From contig NZ_JAQYUS010000010.1 of NCBI RefSeq assembly GCF_030686865.1, positions 21,143 to 85,142 of the forward strand: a DNA stretch of 64,000 nucleotides. The letters run 5' to 3'. How positions within the stretch are numbered: position 1 is the first letter of the stretch; every line of letters begins with the position of its first letter. This DNA comes from Kaistella sp. SH40-3 (GTDB taxonomy: Bacteria; Bacteroidota; Bacteroidia; Flavobacteriales; Weeksellaceae). Both the position numbers and the translations under genes were made by a program. Of the stretch, positions 48,201 through 56,191 are shown one piece after another. The notes beneath the pieces were generated by a model. It worked only from the letters and a program-made list of their open reading frames with translations. It was not told the DNA's origin and searched no databases.

Positions 48201-48225
48201 CTATGGTTGATAGGATTTTTTTCAT
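45214..48225 (-). CDS. SusC/RagA-family TonB-linked outer-membrane protein
   Basis: 1003 residues. After the signal peptide, a CarboxypepD-like domain (TITGQVNDGEKPIRGATVTQ), then the SusC-type plug (NNVLSAVQGRMAGVNIIQGG, NDIESIEVLKDADATAIYGS, GGNGVILITTKKGK) and a barrel ending in GLQLNF. It imports the ligand captured by the adjacent SusD-like lipoprotein. Substrate unknown; the neighbouring S9 peptidase points to peptides. Confidence 0.9.
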   Translation of the reverse strand: MKKILSTIGVVSGCLIFSAVHSQVKAQARTITGQVNDGEKPIRGATVTQQGTTQMTTTSSTGAFSLQITGENPVLIFRHPEYTEQKMTTDDKTTFKISLTEKVKSIEEVVLNAGYYNVKAKESTGSISKVTAKDIENQPVNNVLSAVQGRMAGVNIIQGGGTAGGGYEVQIRGRNSLRTILNSPVNGNQPLYIVDGIPWGSQLTSFYSTSILPMRSINPLNSISPNDIESIEVLKDADATAIYGSRGGNGVILITTKKGKTGKVQFTVNTNYGISKVIGKMKLMNTEQYIKMRKDAYANAGINTPPTNAYDINGIWDQTRYTDWQDVLIGNTAENSNIQLSVNGGSERNYFSVSASHTDQTTVFPGDFHYKTNILNSNYGYTSADRSFSLSLSNTFSHLKNNVIGIDLTNKSLNLSPNAPALYDTAGNINWENNTFSNPIASLNGKYQSTTMQFNQGVKINYTFWKNWKLKLDGGTNTQSLEEYNLSPNTIANPAFPAGASSARSSSSRGTSTLFSYILEPQISWVRKKGPGQWDVLAGITYQETNSKNTSITATGFASNALLYNLSAASQISVKDFSDINYKYAAIFGRANYQYKKRYILNLTARRDGSSRFGPNNQYANFGAVGLAWLFTEESFLHQFSWLNFGKLRASFGRTGSDLIGDNQYTNTYSVTSTSYNEVPALYPSRLYNPDFTWEKTDKMEVALELALINNRLNFTAAFYRNRSSNQLVGIPLSSITGFPSVQANLDATVENSGWELEASAITYKQGEAKWETSFNISIPKSKLVSFPGLEGSTYANTYLVGQPTSIVKVFQYEGINPSTGRYVFTDFNNDGKISAPDDAKAIRNIGVKYFGGLQNQVSYKNISLSVLLQFVKQISWNYYRSMNTPGNMNNQPADFVNVWSADNPNGVVMPYSPGTVATTNSLVSNFRNSTAAISDASFIRLKNIQINYRIPLHGKLIRDASIYAQGQNLLTWTDYIGLDPEFSVSGFLPPLKTISMGLQLNF

Positions 48226-48452
48226 AGTTTTGTTTTTTAATTATTGGTTCATTTATGTACTGATTATTACTACTGCTCTTTCCTGTGGGGTCTGCAAACT
48301 TTAGGGGAAGGGCGTTTTTTTTGTTAGATGATAGAAAATAGACCAAATGGCGCATCGCTTCAAAAGCAAAATGGTGCATTCATAATTTTTAATCCATCGT
48401 TTTTTTACTTCAAATTTCTGGTTCTTGACTCTTGAAATTCTCAAACACTTTT

Positions 48453-48518
48453 CATGAACTCCTCATGAACTATCCATGAAGTATCCTAGGGGGAACCATG
48501 AAGCATCTATGAAGGATC
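48453..48518. repeat. 11-bp phased CATGAA repeats upstream of susC
   Basis: Six 11-bp units, five with CATGAA or TATGAA (starts 48453, 48464, 48475, 48497, 48508) and one diverged (48486, CTAGGGGGAAC). Consensus about CATGAACTATC. The helical phasing suggests a protein-binding array; it lies 228-293 bp upstream of the SusC start. Confidence 0.6.
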
Positions 48519-48544
48519 CTCTGGCAATTTTTTTAGGTGACCCG

Positions 48545-48634
48545 TCCTAAAATAACTATACAGATTAATAGATAAATCCTGATATAACTATACACTTATA
48601 AATGATAATCCTGAATGAACTATACATTTGTGTT
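48545..48634 (+). repeat. Three direct repeats at an IS end
   Basis: TCCTRAWATAACTATACA-like copies begin at 48545, 48577 and 48609, exactly 32 bp apart; a further copy is at 48817. They flank the transposase remnant and are probably transposase-binding repeats at the end of the former IS. Confidence 0.55.
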
Positions 48635-48816
48635 TTCAAAGTTAAAACGTTTATAATAATTCTTCCATCTCTTGTTTAATTTTCCAGATTTTAGATGTGC
48701 TTCCATTGGGGTTAGATAATCACAACTTGCATGTGGTCTCAATTCACTATATGACTTTATGCTTTGACTTATTTGTTTTGATGTTTGCTCGAACCCTAAC
48801 GAACTATTATGACTTG
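48620..48816 (-). pseudogene. IS3-family transposase OrfB C-terminal remnant
   Basis: The minus strand reads GFEQTSKQISQSIKSYSELRP then HASCDYLTPMEAHLKSGKL and NKRWKNYYKR before TAG at 48620. This is the characteristic end of IS3-family OrfB (SYNxxRPHxSCxYLTPxxAH). The catalytic region is missing. Confidence 0.75.
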
Positions 48817-49716
48817 TCCTGAAATAGCTATACAGATTAACTCCTTTTTGTTTGGCTCTTTTTACTTTTAGCTTCGGCTTCGCTCAGCCACCGAACGGTA
48901 TCAGACCTGCCTAGGGGAAAGCAAAACACAAATGATGAAGAAAAGAAATACTTCCCCGCTAAAGACAAATCCTTTTGTTGTTGGGTGATGGGTGCTAGAT
49001 GATTGTGTAGGGTATTAATCCACGGTCTTTGCCAAAATCTCCATTCTCACCAGAGCACCGAATTATCGCATCAGCACATTACCAAATCATCACATTATTC
49101 TTCGGAATGGCTTAGGAGAAAGCGTGTAGAAAAACTTTTACAGTGGGGTCACTTTCCCGCTAAAGACCAATCCTTTGAAGAGCATTGATATGAATGTGTG
49201 GGTTGCTCTAAGTATCGTTGAAATAATAAAAATAAATCTTCATGATGTAAATCCAATTAAAAGTTATTGATACGACTTAAGACCGCCTACCTAGTACGCG
49301 TAATGCCAAAATGGTTGCGCAAATCAAAACATCCAGCATCCCACATCCCGCCAGAAACAACCAACACTACCCTACCAAAACCATCAATTTCTAATTGCAT
49401 TAACTTCTCCTGCATTGGCATTTGGTTAATTGGAAGAAAGAACCTATTTTTAACGTGCGTGTTTTTAACAGTCTTTCATCCTACCACAACCCTCTTTCGG
49501 GGCTTTGGTGCGTTTGATAGGCAATTGGATTTTATAGATTTTGTGGTAGCACATGATCTTACCCTTTTATATTGGTGGGTATAGCGTTGGCGTTCTTTTA
49601 TAAAATCTAGATGAAGCGGTGAGAGACTTTTAGGTCTCTAATCATTTTAAGGGGGTAGATAGGTCGTTCTCATAGTTTTTATTTTGAGGTTATGGAACGA
49701 GTCTAGAAATTAATAA
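48817..49716. other. About 900 bp with no clear gene
   Basis: Open frames here are short and not protein-like. A 27-bp near-identical direct repeat (CTTCCCCGCTAAAGAC at 48951 and CTTTCCCGCTAAAGAC at 49152) is present, 201 bp apart. I cannot identify any gene or RNA. Confidence 0.3.
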
Positions 49717-49840
49717 AGGGCAGTTCCCTATCTTCAACTTAAATCGAGGTACGGCTAAGAACCTTTGACGAAGTTTCCAATAGGGAGACCACCCCATAGA
49801 TTGCAAATATACAAAATACGAGGTAGCGACTTCCCTATGG
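49717..49840. promoter_or_regulatory. Competing-hairpin region upstream of the XRE gene
   Basis: A central ATAGGGA (49780-49786) can pair with TCCCTAT at 49725-49731 (extended by further GC pairs from 49717 to 49795) or with TCCCTAT at 49832-49838. The two pairings exclude one another. It lies 150-275 bp upstream of the HTH gene at 49992. Could be a leader RNA switch or an ncRNA read from the minus strand. Confidence 0.35.
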
Positions 49841-49991
49841 TCTTGCGTCATCTAAAATTAGCCGTTTTCGATAACAAGACTCATTGATTTAAAGTCGCAT
49901 TTATATTTAATAAATGATATGAAGCAAATATAAATAATATAAATATTATATGCAAATATATAATTAATTAATTTAAAATAACATGTAATTG

Positions 49992-50507
49992 ATGGATGAA
50001 AATAAACGACAGGATAGACTTGATGAACCGGAATTCAGAAGGTTTTTAGGAGAAAAATTGAGAGAGATAAGATTAGAACTGAATTATTCTGTCAGTGACA
50101 TCTCTTATATGACAACTATACCGCAAAATACGGTATCAAGCATAGAAAAAGGGAAAACGACAAATATTGACTATTATGTTGAATATGCAAAGGCAGTAAA
50201 TTATCCGATTGGAAAATTAACGGACTTTGGAATAAAACTAATACCACGTATACCATTAAGCTCTGAGAGAAAAGAGGCTACAAAGTTAACCGCAAAAATA
50301 AGGGAATTTATCGTTCAAAGTAATTTTCTAAGTAACGGTAAAACGGTGGCACAAATACACGATGAACTTATTAAATTAAAGCAAACAAGTATTACACAAG
50401 TAAGTTCGACAGGTATTGCTGGGGTGATGAGAAATCTTGCGAGCGATAATATTGTCAAAATTGGGGGAAAGGATGGGAGGAAGAATTTGTATGTGAAGGT
50501 GGAATAA
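49992..50507 (+). CDS. XRE-family HTH regulator
   Basis: 171 residues from the ATG at 49992. XRE-type HTH at 15-75: FLGEKLREIRLELNYSVSDI then SYMTTIPQNTVSSIEKGKTT. A C-terminal wing-like region (SSTGIAGVMRNLASDNIVKI) may sense a signal or dimerise. First gene of the defence island; probably a repressor. The DNA ahead of it contains the competing hairpins. Confidence 0.75.
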   Translation: MDENKRQDRLDEPEFRRFLGEKLREIRLELNYSVSDISYMTTIPQNTVSSIEKGKTTNIDYYVEYAKAVNYPIGKLTDFGIKLIPRIPLSSERKEATKLTAKIREFIVQSNFLSNGKTVAQIHDELIKLKQTSITQVSSTGIAGVMRNLASDNIVKIGGKDGRKNLYVKVE

Positions 50508-50945
50508 TGACGAGATTTGGTATTTTTTGCTTTTACGGAAAACCGTAGAGTGATAACATATAATGAAGTTATTTTGAAGAAATATAATGATTATTCTTAT
50601 TAAATAATTTTAATGTCATATATGCTTTTCACAGGAATTATTTTTTTATTTGTGGTCTTGCAATAATGCGCTGGAGTAATAGAAGAATATTTAACAGAAG
50701 AGAGGTATTGAAGAATTCAAAAGTTATAAAAATGTAATATTAATAAAGGTCATTAAGCCTACTGGAAAATGGTTTGCTTATATTTTATTGTTTTAAGCAT
50801 ACTTTATTTTTGGAGCTATTCAAAATATACAGGTACAGACAAGAATGTTTTGGAACTATCACCTACTAATTCTGCTAGCCAGTTGAATACTAGATAAAAG
50901 TGTAAAGATTTTGCATAAGTATTTATCACAATCAATCTAAATTCA
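50508..50945. other. Intergenic region with palindrome TACGGAAAACCGTA
   Basis: TACGGAAAACCGTA at 50534-50547 is identical to a copy at 52318-52331. A 23-codon frame (from 50668, MRWSNRRIFNRREVLKN) has no known match. Otherwise I see nothing. Confidence 0.4.
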
Positions 50946-51995
50946 ATGAAAGAACCACAAATATATTTCACCAATATTGAGCAGGTCATAATAGACAGCT
51001 TTGATGATGCTCTTATTTCAATAAAGATTTCAGTGGCCTGGTTTACAAACAGAAATCTAATTAATAAATTAATATCATTAAGGAGAGAGAGAGAAATTGC
51101 CATCCAAATTCTGGTGGATGATAATGAAATTAATAACAAGTATTTCCTTAACCTTTTTCAAACTGAACTCAAAAAAAATGATATTAAAATTAAAAAATTG
51201 AATTTTCGAAAATTTAATCATAATAAGTTTTCTATCATTGACAATAAAACGGTGATTACTGGATCTTACAATTATACAAATAGAGCCAATAGAAATCTTG
51301 AAAATATTGTTGTGGTACACGATTTAAAAACTGCTGACTATTACGATCGGATTTTTCAATTCTTCACAGATTTAAATTATGTTGATCAAAATATTAATTT
51401 ATTATTCAATCATTATTCGTTTGCCAACAAATTAATTTCAGCTTACTACCCTTTTACTCGTAAGCTGATGCGATCGATAGAAGACAAAATTCACCTCGGT
51501 TATTGCTTTACACATTTTAACGGGTATCATAATGAAATTTCTTATGAGGCTGGATTAATATTTAATTCAAAATGGAAATACCATAAAGGGCTAAAACTCT
51601 ATCAAGCAAAAAGAAAGAATAATAGTATGTCAATTTCTGATATCAATTCAGATTTGCTTCAGGAATTCCCTCTACCAGTCAGTAAATCACTAATCACTTC
51701 TTTCAAAATTAATGAAATCAATGATTTCAACTATCAAAGTACTTATGAGATTGCAGATTATAAGCTAGATAATATTGATTTTGATGATCTTGCCGAGTCT
51801 TTTGTAGCAAATGAAAAAGCGCTTCTTGAATTTTACAAAAGTAAGTTTAAAAACATTTTTACAGTTGCAGAACTTAATGAATTAATAAAAGATGAAATTG
51901 ATTTAATTAAAGAAGATTATGTGTGGATCATTAATTTTGCACCGTTCCTAAATGATGGTCTGGTACAGAGAATATACTACAATTCACCTATATAA
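50946..51995 (+). CDS. PLD-like nuclease domain protein
   Basis: 349 residues. One phospholipase-D-type HKD motif: HNKFSIIDNKTVITGSYNYT (His92, Lys94, Asp99). A second HKD copy is not visible, so it would act as a dimer like other single-HKD nucleases (Nuc-type). The C-terminal half is unrecognised. Single-HKD PLD nucleases occur in bacterial defence loci. Anti-phage role inferred. Confidence 0.7.
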   Translation: MKEPQIYFTNIEQVIIDSFDDALISIKISVAWFTNRNLINKLISLRREREIAIQILVDDNEINNKYFLNLFQTELKKNDIKIKKLNFRKFNHNKFSIIDNKTVITGSYNYTNRANRNLENIVVVHDLKTADYYDRIFQFFTDLNYVDQNINLLFNHYSFANKLISAYYPFTRKLMRSIEDKIHLGYCFTHFNGYHNEISYEAGLIFNSKWKYHKGLKLYQAKRKNNSMSISDINSDLLQEFPLPVSKSLITSFKINEINDFNYQSTYEIADYKLDNIDFDDLAESFVANEKALLEFYKSKFKNIFTVAELNELIKDEIDLIKEDYVWIINFAPFLNDGLVQRIYYNSPI

Positions 51996-52105
51996 TTTGG
52001 CATTTGACATCTTATCAATATTGTTTTTAAAATAGTGTTCCTTTATATCTTTTTTATTGTTTGTTTTATTAAATTTGAAGTACTAATAATCTAATAACTA
52101 ATACC

Positions 52106-52237
52106 ATGGCACTAAAAACAGGACCGAAAAGAATCGCAAAATCTACAGGCGAACCAGATCAACGTCAACGTGACAATAAAAAAACACCTGGCAACACACC
52201 TTCTTTAAAATCGCCAAAGAAACAACAGGGCAAATAA
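52106..52237 (+). CDS. 43-aa basic protein
   Basis: MALKTGPKRIAKSTGEPDQ followed by a Lys/Gln/Pro-rich stretch and a stop at TAA 52235-52237. Net positive, no membrane segment. Protein-like composition but no known family. It sits ahead of the palindrome and the 253-aa gene. Confidence 0.45.
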   Translation: MALKTGPKRIAKSTGEPDQRQRDNKKTPGNTPSLKSPKKQQGK

Positions 52238-52317
52238 AACAGTCAACCTATATTTAATTTGTTTTTACAGCAGTTTATTTTTATATAGTGCCTGTAAGTC
52301 TGTGTTTACTTATGCTT

Positions 52318-52331
52318 TACGGAAAACCGTA
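52318..52331. promoter_or_regulatory. Palindrome TACGGAAAACCGTA (second copy)
   Basis: 14-bp inverted repeat, 5-bp arms and an AAAA centre, identical to 50534-50547, and located about 114 bp upstream of the next gene. Both copies are preceded by TGCTTT. Confidence 0.5.
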
Positions 52332-52444
52332 ATTACCAACAATAATTTCTTTTTAAATTGCAATTTCCTCAATTTGGCAGAAAATAAATCAACAAATGTT
52401 ACTACATAAAGTAAATCAATACAAAATCTTTTAAAACTACAATT

Positions 52445-53206
52445 ATGGCTAAAAATTTTTACTTTTCTGACACCGAAGGAAATGATGATGAATCATATGA
52501 AAGAGCTCTAAATTTTGCAGAAAAACTGGTCAAAGCGAACAATGAATTTAAAAGAATTATTTATTTGGTTCCTTCTAAAAACTCTACAGGATGGCTGGAT
52601 AGATTATTCGGAGAACAGACAGTAAAAAAAATGTTTAACGGCGTGAAGCTATCAGGTACTGCTGTCAAAATAGAAACTATCAGAACCTACACTAATAGTT
52701 ATAACGATCCGTCTGATATAGTTATCTGCTGTGGATTGAATTCTGAAGAAATCTTTAAAGTTCAGGATTATCGACACGTCGATACAATAATTGCCATCCC
52801 CTGGCAAAAAGAAAGCACGGCTAGCTGGATTAAAACGGCAAAAGCAATAAAAATAAATGAGGATTTAAGTACTGATAAAGAATTCAGCAGCAATAATTAT
52901 TCAGAACCAACTGAAATGGTAAAAAATGCATTCGAAGAACTAACCTCTGTTATTAATACATCTACTGGTATTACTCACCCATCTGACAATTCAAGAGCAA
53001 AAACTTATGTTAGAGCTTTGCACAAATATGAACCCGAACTGAATTCGGATATTGTATGTTCCTACTTAATTAGGGAATTAGGATGGAAAACTAAACACGC
53101 GGATGACATTAGAAAATTAATTGACACTTTAAATAATGGAAAGTTCTTTCATGGAGGTGAAAAGACTGGTTTGCAAAACTATTATAAAAGGTGGAAAAAT
53201 AAATAG
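52445..53206 (+). CDS. Protein of unknown function
   Basis: 253 residues, no recognised domain. The first half may be an alpha/beta fold (RIIYLVPSKNSTGWLDRLFG, DIVICCGLNSEEIF, VDTIIAIPWQKES). The C-terminus is basic and helical (GKFFHGGEKTGLQNYYKRWKN). Position in a defence island and the shared palindrome are the only clues. Confidence 0.5.
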   Translation: MAKNFYFSDTEGNDDESYERALNFAEKLVKANNEFKRIIYLVPSKNSTGWLDRLFGEQTVKKMFNGVKLSGTAVKIETIRTYTNSYNDPSDIVICCGLNSEEIFKVQDYRHVDTIIAIPWQKESTASWIKTAKAIKINEDLSTDKEFSSNNYSEPTEMVKNAFEELTSVINTSTGITHPSDNSRAKTYVRALHKYEPELNSDIVCSYLIRELGWKTKHADDIRKLIDTLNNGKFFHGGEKTGLQNYYKRWKNK

Positions 53207-53313
53207 AGATGATAGAGGTTTCATTAACAAGACTCTGGCACTAAATCAAAATACCTAAACATCTCGAAGGCGCGGAAATTAAGGCTACGGCATTTGACAA
53301 ATAAAAAACATCA

Positions 53314-54222
53314 ATGATAACTGAAAATGAAAAAATAGAAATAAGTGGCGAACTAAAAAATGGATTTTTATCATTTTTTGATTTCTCATTATCTCTTATA
53401 GAAAAATTAAGTGAAAAGAATAACAATTTGAAATTTGCTGTCGTCAATATGCAAATTTCACTTGAATTATTTCTCAAGTTTTATTTTGTAATGAAGGACA
53501 TGCCTGATCGTGTATTTGAAATAAGAAATGGCAAAAGAAAATATAAGGATTTTTCAGAAGTTTTAAAATCATATTTTTCAGTCGTTCGAAGTGGTCATTT
53601 TGCAGATAAAAAGCATTTAATAACAATATTAGAATCAAGAAATGATATTGTGCACAAAGGCAAATTTAAAACTTGGGATGAAGATTTATCAAAATATATA
53701 ATATCTTGTGTTTTTTTCATGCAGGGAATTTATAGAAATGAATTTGGTGAAACACTAATTGAAAGTACATATGATCCTCATAAGTTATCTGAAAATTTGA
53801 CTTGGAAAGCAGGATCAGTTGAATTTGCAAATAAAATTGCTAATGAGAATAATGAAAATGCCTTAGAATGCCCTTTTTGCTACTCAAGATCACTCATAAG
53901 AAAAGAAATTTTTGAATTTGATGATCAGGGTGAAGTTGAGAATTACCAATGTCTAACCTGTTTATGCGAAGTTGACACTCAATACGATGGTGCAATTATA
54001 GAATGTTGCGCTTGCAATGAAAAGGCTTACTATGTAGATCGATTAAATGTGCAATCTAACAAAACCCATTTTGGAGCCTGCTTGAATTGTGGAAATCAGA
54101 TGGATCTAAGACATTGCGAAAATTGTGAAAAATTCTATTTTCATGACGTGCAAGAAATTGAATTTGAGGTTAACAATAATTATTTCTGTAGTAGTGAGTG
54201 CTTGACGCTTTCGACAGATTAA
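53314..54222 (+). CDS. HEPN-like plus zinc-ribbon protein
   Basis: 302 residues. An N-terminal helical domain contains SRNDIVHKGKF, i.e. R-N-x-x-x-H (R109, H114), the HEPN RNase signature. From about residue 185 come repeated Cys pairs (186/189, 213/216, 231/234, 256/259, 268/271, 292/296), several treble-clef or ribbon zinc sites. An RNase tethered by zinc-binding ribbons is plausible; RNA cleavage in defence is inferred. Confidence 0.6.
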   Translation: MITENEKIEISGELKNGFLSFFDFSLSLIEKLSEKNNNLKFAVVNMQISLELFLKFYFVMKDMPDRVFEIRNGKRKYKDFSEVLKSYFSVVRSGHFADKKHLITILESRNDIVHKGKFKTWDEDLSKYIISCVFFMQGIYRNEFGETLIESTYDPHKLSENLTWKAGSVEFANKIANENNENALECPFCYSRSLIRKEIFEFDDQGEVENYQCLTCLCEVDTQYDGAIIECCACNEKAYYVDRLNVQSNKTHFGACLNCGNQMDLRHCENCEKFYFHDVQEIEFEVNNNYFCSSECLTLSTD

Positions 54223-54258
54223 TATATAAAAATTAAAGTAATAAAGTAATAATCTAGA

Positions 54259-54369
54259 ATGGGAGAAGTATATATTTTAGACAAAAATAACTTTAATAGT
54301 TTTGCGGAATTAAATAATGATATCATTATTAAAAAAGTTCTTAGTAAAACAGAAGCAAAAGATTTTTAG
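54259..54369 (+). CDS. 36-aa coupled small protein
   Basis: MGEVYILDKNNFNSFAELNN then DIIIKKVLSKTEAKDF. Its TAG overlaps the GTG of the GNAT gene by one base, so the pair is translated together. Family unknown; a partner or antitoxin-like peptide is possible. Confidence 0.4.
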   Translation: MGEVYILDKNNFNSFAELNNDIIIKKVLSKTEAKDF

Positions 54370-54740
54370 TGATTCAAAACATTGTACAAAAAGAGATTTC
54401 GGAAGATATAAATCTTTTAAAGGAAGATTCGTTAACAAAAGTGAATGAATTTCGTGCTGAAGATTTAGTGTTTTGTCTTGCTCTGGATAAATCAAAATTT
54501 GTTGCTTATGGATATGGAAATAAAGACTTTGAAAATAAAATTCTTTTTTACATAAATACAATTGCAGTTCATCCGGAATATAGAAATCAAAATCTCGGCA
54601 CCAGAATTAAGATTAGAATCATACCAGAAGCTTTAAAAAAAGAAGAATTTCAGTATATTAAAGCAATAACACAAGACTCTAATTTAATTACAAAATATAT
54701 CAATTGTAAGTTGGGATTTAAAAAAGCATCTGAATCTTAA
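54369..54740 (+). CDS. GNAT N-acetyltransferase, GTG start
   Basis: 123 residues. Motif A YINTIAVHPEYRNQNLGTRI and a following helix are GNAT signatures. Short for the family; the N-terminus lacks a long leader. Coupled to the 36-aa frame by a TAGTG overlap. Could be a toxin (tRNA- or protein-acetylating) or an ordinary small-molecule transferase. Confidence 0.65.
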   Translation: MIQNIVQKEISEDINLLKEDSLTKVNEFRAEDLVFCLALDKSKFVAYGYGNKDFENKILFYINTIAVHPEYRNQNLGTRIKIRIIPEALKKEEFQYIKAITQDSNLITKYINCKLGFKKASES

Positions 54741-54777
54741 TAAATATTTAAAATAAATTTCCAACAAAAACTAAACT

Positions 54778-55602
54778 ATGAAAACATTTCGCCCAAATAC
54801 GCTTGAAGAATTATTATCTTATAGCCAGTCAATAAGAAGAGATGGTTTATCTCCGTATTTAGCATTCTTTAGAGGCCAAATGAATGATTGGCCAATTAAA
54901 CCAAGCATCACTAGAAACCCCGATCTTAGTGAAGATGAAATTCTTGAAAAAGAAAAAGGCTTTTTTGAAAATTATAATGAAGAAACATTAGAAATAAAGG
55001 TTTTAGAACATTTTGATAAAGACTACACCAAATATGCGCAGAAATGGCATAATCTGTTTCAAGCTCAGCATTTGGGATTTTACACAAGAATAACCGATTG
55101 GAGCCAAGACTTTAATAGCGCAATGTTTTTTGCAATTGATGATGAATCAAAAGCCTACATCGATAGTAATGGTGTAATATATCTGTATGAATGTCCTTAT
55201 CATGGAGATCAATTAATTAATTTTCAACGAGAAGAAGATTACAAGTTTTTTGATCAAAATCCATTTGACCTTGATAAAGCTTATATGGTAAAACACCATT
55301 CTCAGTTTCCTGATGATTTCGAAAACTATGCCGGAGAAATCAGAAGATTTAGACAGGATGGAAGTTTCATTATTTCAACTTCAAAGGAGATTAACGAGCC
55401 AATTGAAAATATTCCTTACATTAATCACTATTTGACAAAAATTTTTATATCGCCATCGATAAAGGGAGAGATTTCCAACTATCTCGATGAAGGTTTTAAA
55501 GAGTTTATTTATTTTGCATCAACTGAAAACAACACGGAAGAGGTGGAAAGGATTAGAAGAATAACTATGGAAAGTAATAATAAAGTATATTGGGACAAAT
55601 AA
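54778..55602 (+). CDS. FRG-domain protein
   Basis: 274 residues with the FRG domain: FFRGQMNDWPIKPSITR near the start and QHLGFYTRITDWSQDFNSA in the middle, both diagnostic. The fold is of unknown biochemistry and common in phage-defence loci. It follows the GNAT gene by 37 bp and precedes a damaged nuclease gene, so it probably forms a module with one of its neighbours. Confidence 0.8.
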   Translation: MKTFRPNTLEELLSYSQSIRRDGLSPYLAFFRGQMNDWPIKPSITRNPDLSEDEILEKEKGFFENYNEETLEIKVLEHFDKDYTKYAQKWHNLFQAQHLGFYTRITDWSQDFNSAMFFAIDDESKAYIDSNGVIYLYECPYHGDQLINFQREEDYKFFDQNPFDLDKAYMVKHHSQFPDDFENYAGEIRRFRQDGSFIISTSKEINEPIENIPYINHYLTKIFISPSIKGEISNYLDEGFKEFIYFASTENNTEEVERIRRITMESNNKVYWDK

Positions 55603-55613
55603 AAACAATTAAA

Positions 55614-55974
55614 ATGTTTTTGAATAAAGATGAGATTAAAAAAGCTAATAACAAACTTTTATCTCAAAAAATTCCTCCTCAACAACGTGGATACGAGTTT
55701 GAAAGCTTGATCAATTCATTACTGTGTATTGAAAATTTGGAACCAAAGTCAAGTTATAAACCACTTGGTGAACAAATAGATGGATCATTTTTTTGGCAAG
55801 GTCAAACTTTTTTATTGGAGGCTAAATGGGTAAAAGATAAAATACCTGTTTCTAGTTTATACTCATTTAAAGGTAAACTGGATGGAAAATTTCATACTAC
55901 ATCCGGTATTTTATTGCTGTTAATGGGTATGGTAAAGATGTTGAAGAGGCTTTAAGGCTCTCCGAAGTCTCATG
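55614..55974 (+). pseudogene. Mrr-like restriction nuclease, frameshifted and truncated
   Basis: From MFLNKDEIKKANNKL the frame has a PD-(D/E)XK core (EQIDGSFFWQGQTFLLEAKW). At about 55909-55912 the frame shifts: the adjacent frame continues IAVNGYGKDVEEALRL, which is what intact members have, so one T appears lost from a T-run. The restored frame then stops at 55974, well short of family length, with an unrelated open stretch (to 56084) after it. Best read as a pseudogene unless a sequencing error. Confidence 0.6.
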
Positions 55975-56191
55975 ACTTCAAACGAGTTGCTCCAGTGGAC
56001 AGCGGAATGCTTTGGCATTGGAATGAAGCAGTAAAAAAATATAAAGAACACGGACGACCACAACCAAAGCCATTAAAGAAATGAGAAAAGCGGCATATAT
56101 AACTAAGCTTTTGTTTTGCGCACCGAGCAAGAAATGAAAACTAGGTTTAATAAAAAGAATTAGTCAGAACCATATAAAACTTTGCGTTTAA

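Noticed and set aside
49267..49584. 105-codon frame MIRLKTAYLVRVM
   Set aside because: Unusual composition, no neighbours, no known domain; likely chance in a non-coding stretch.
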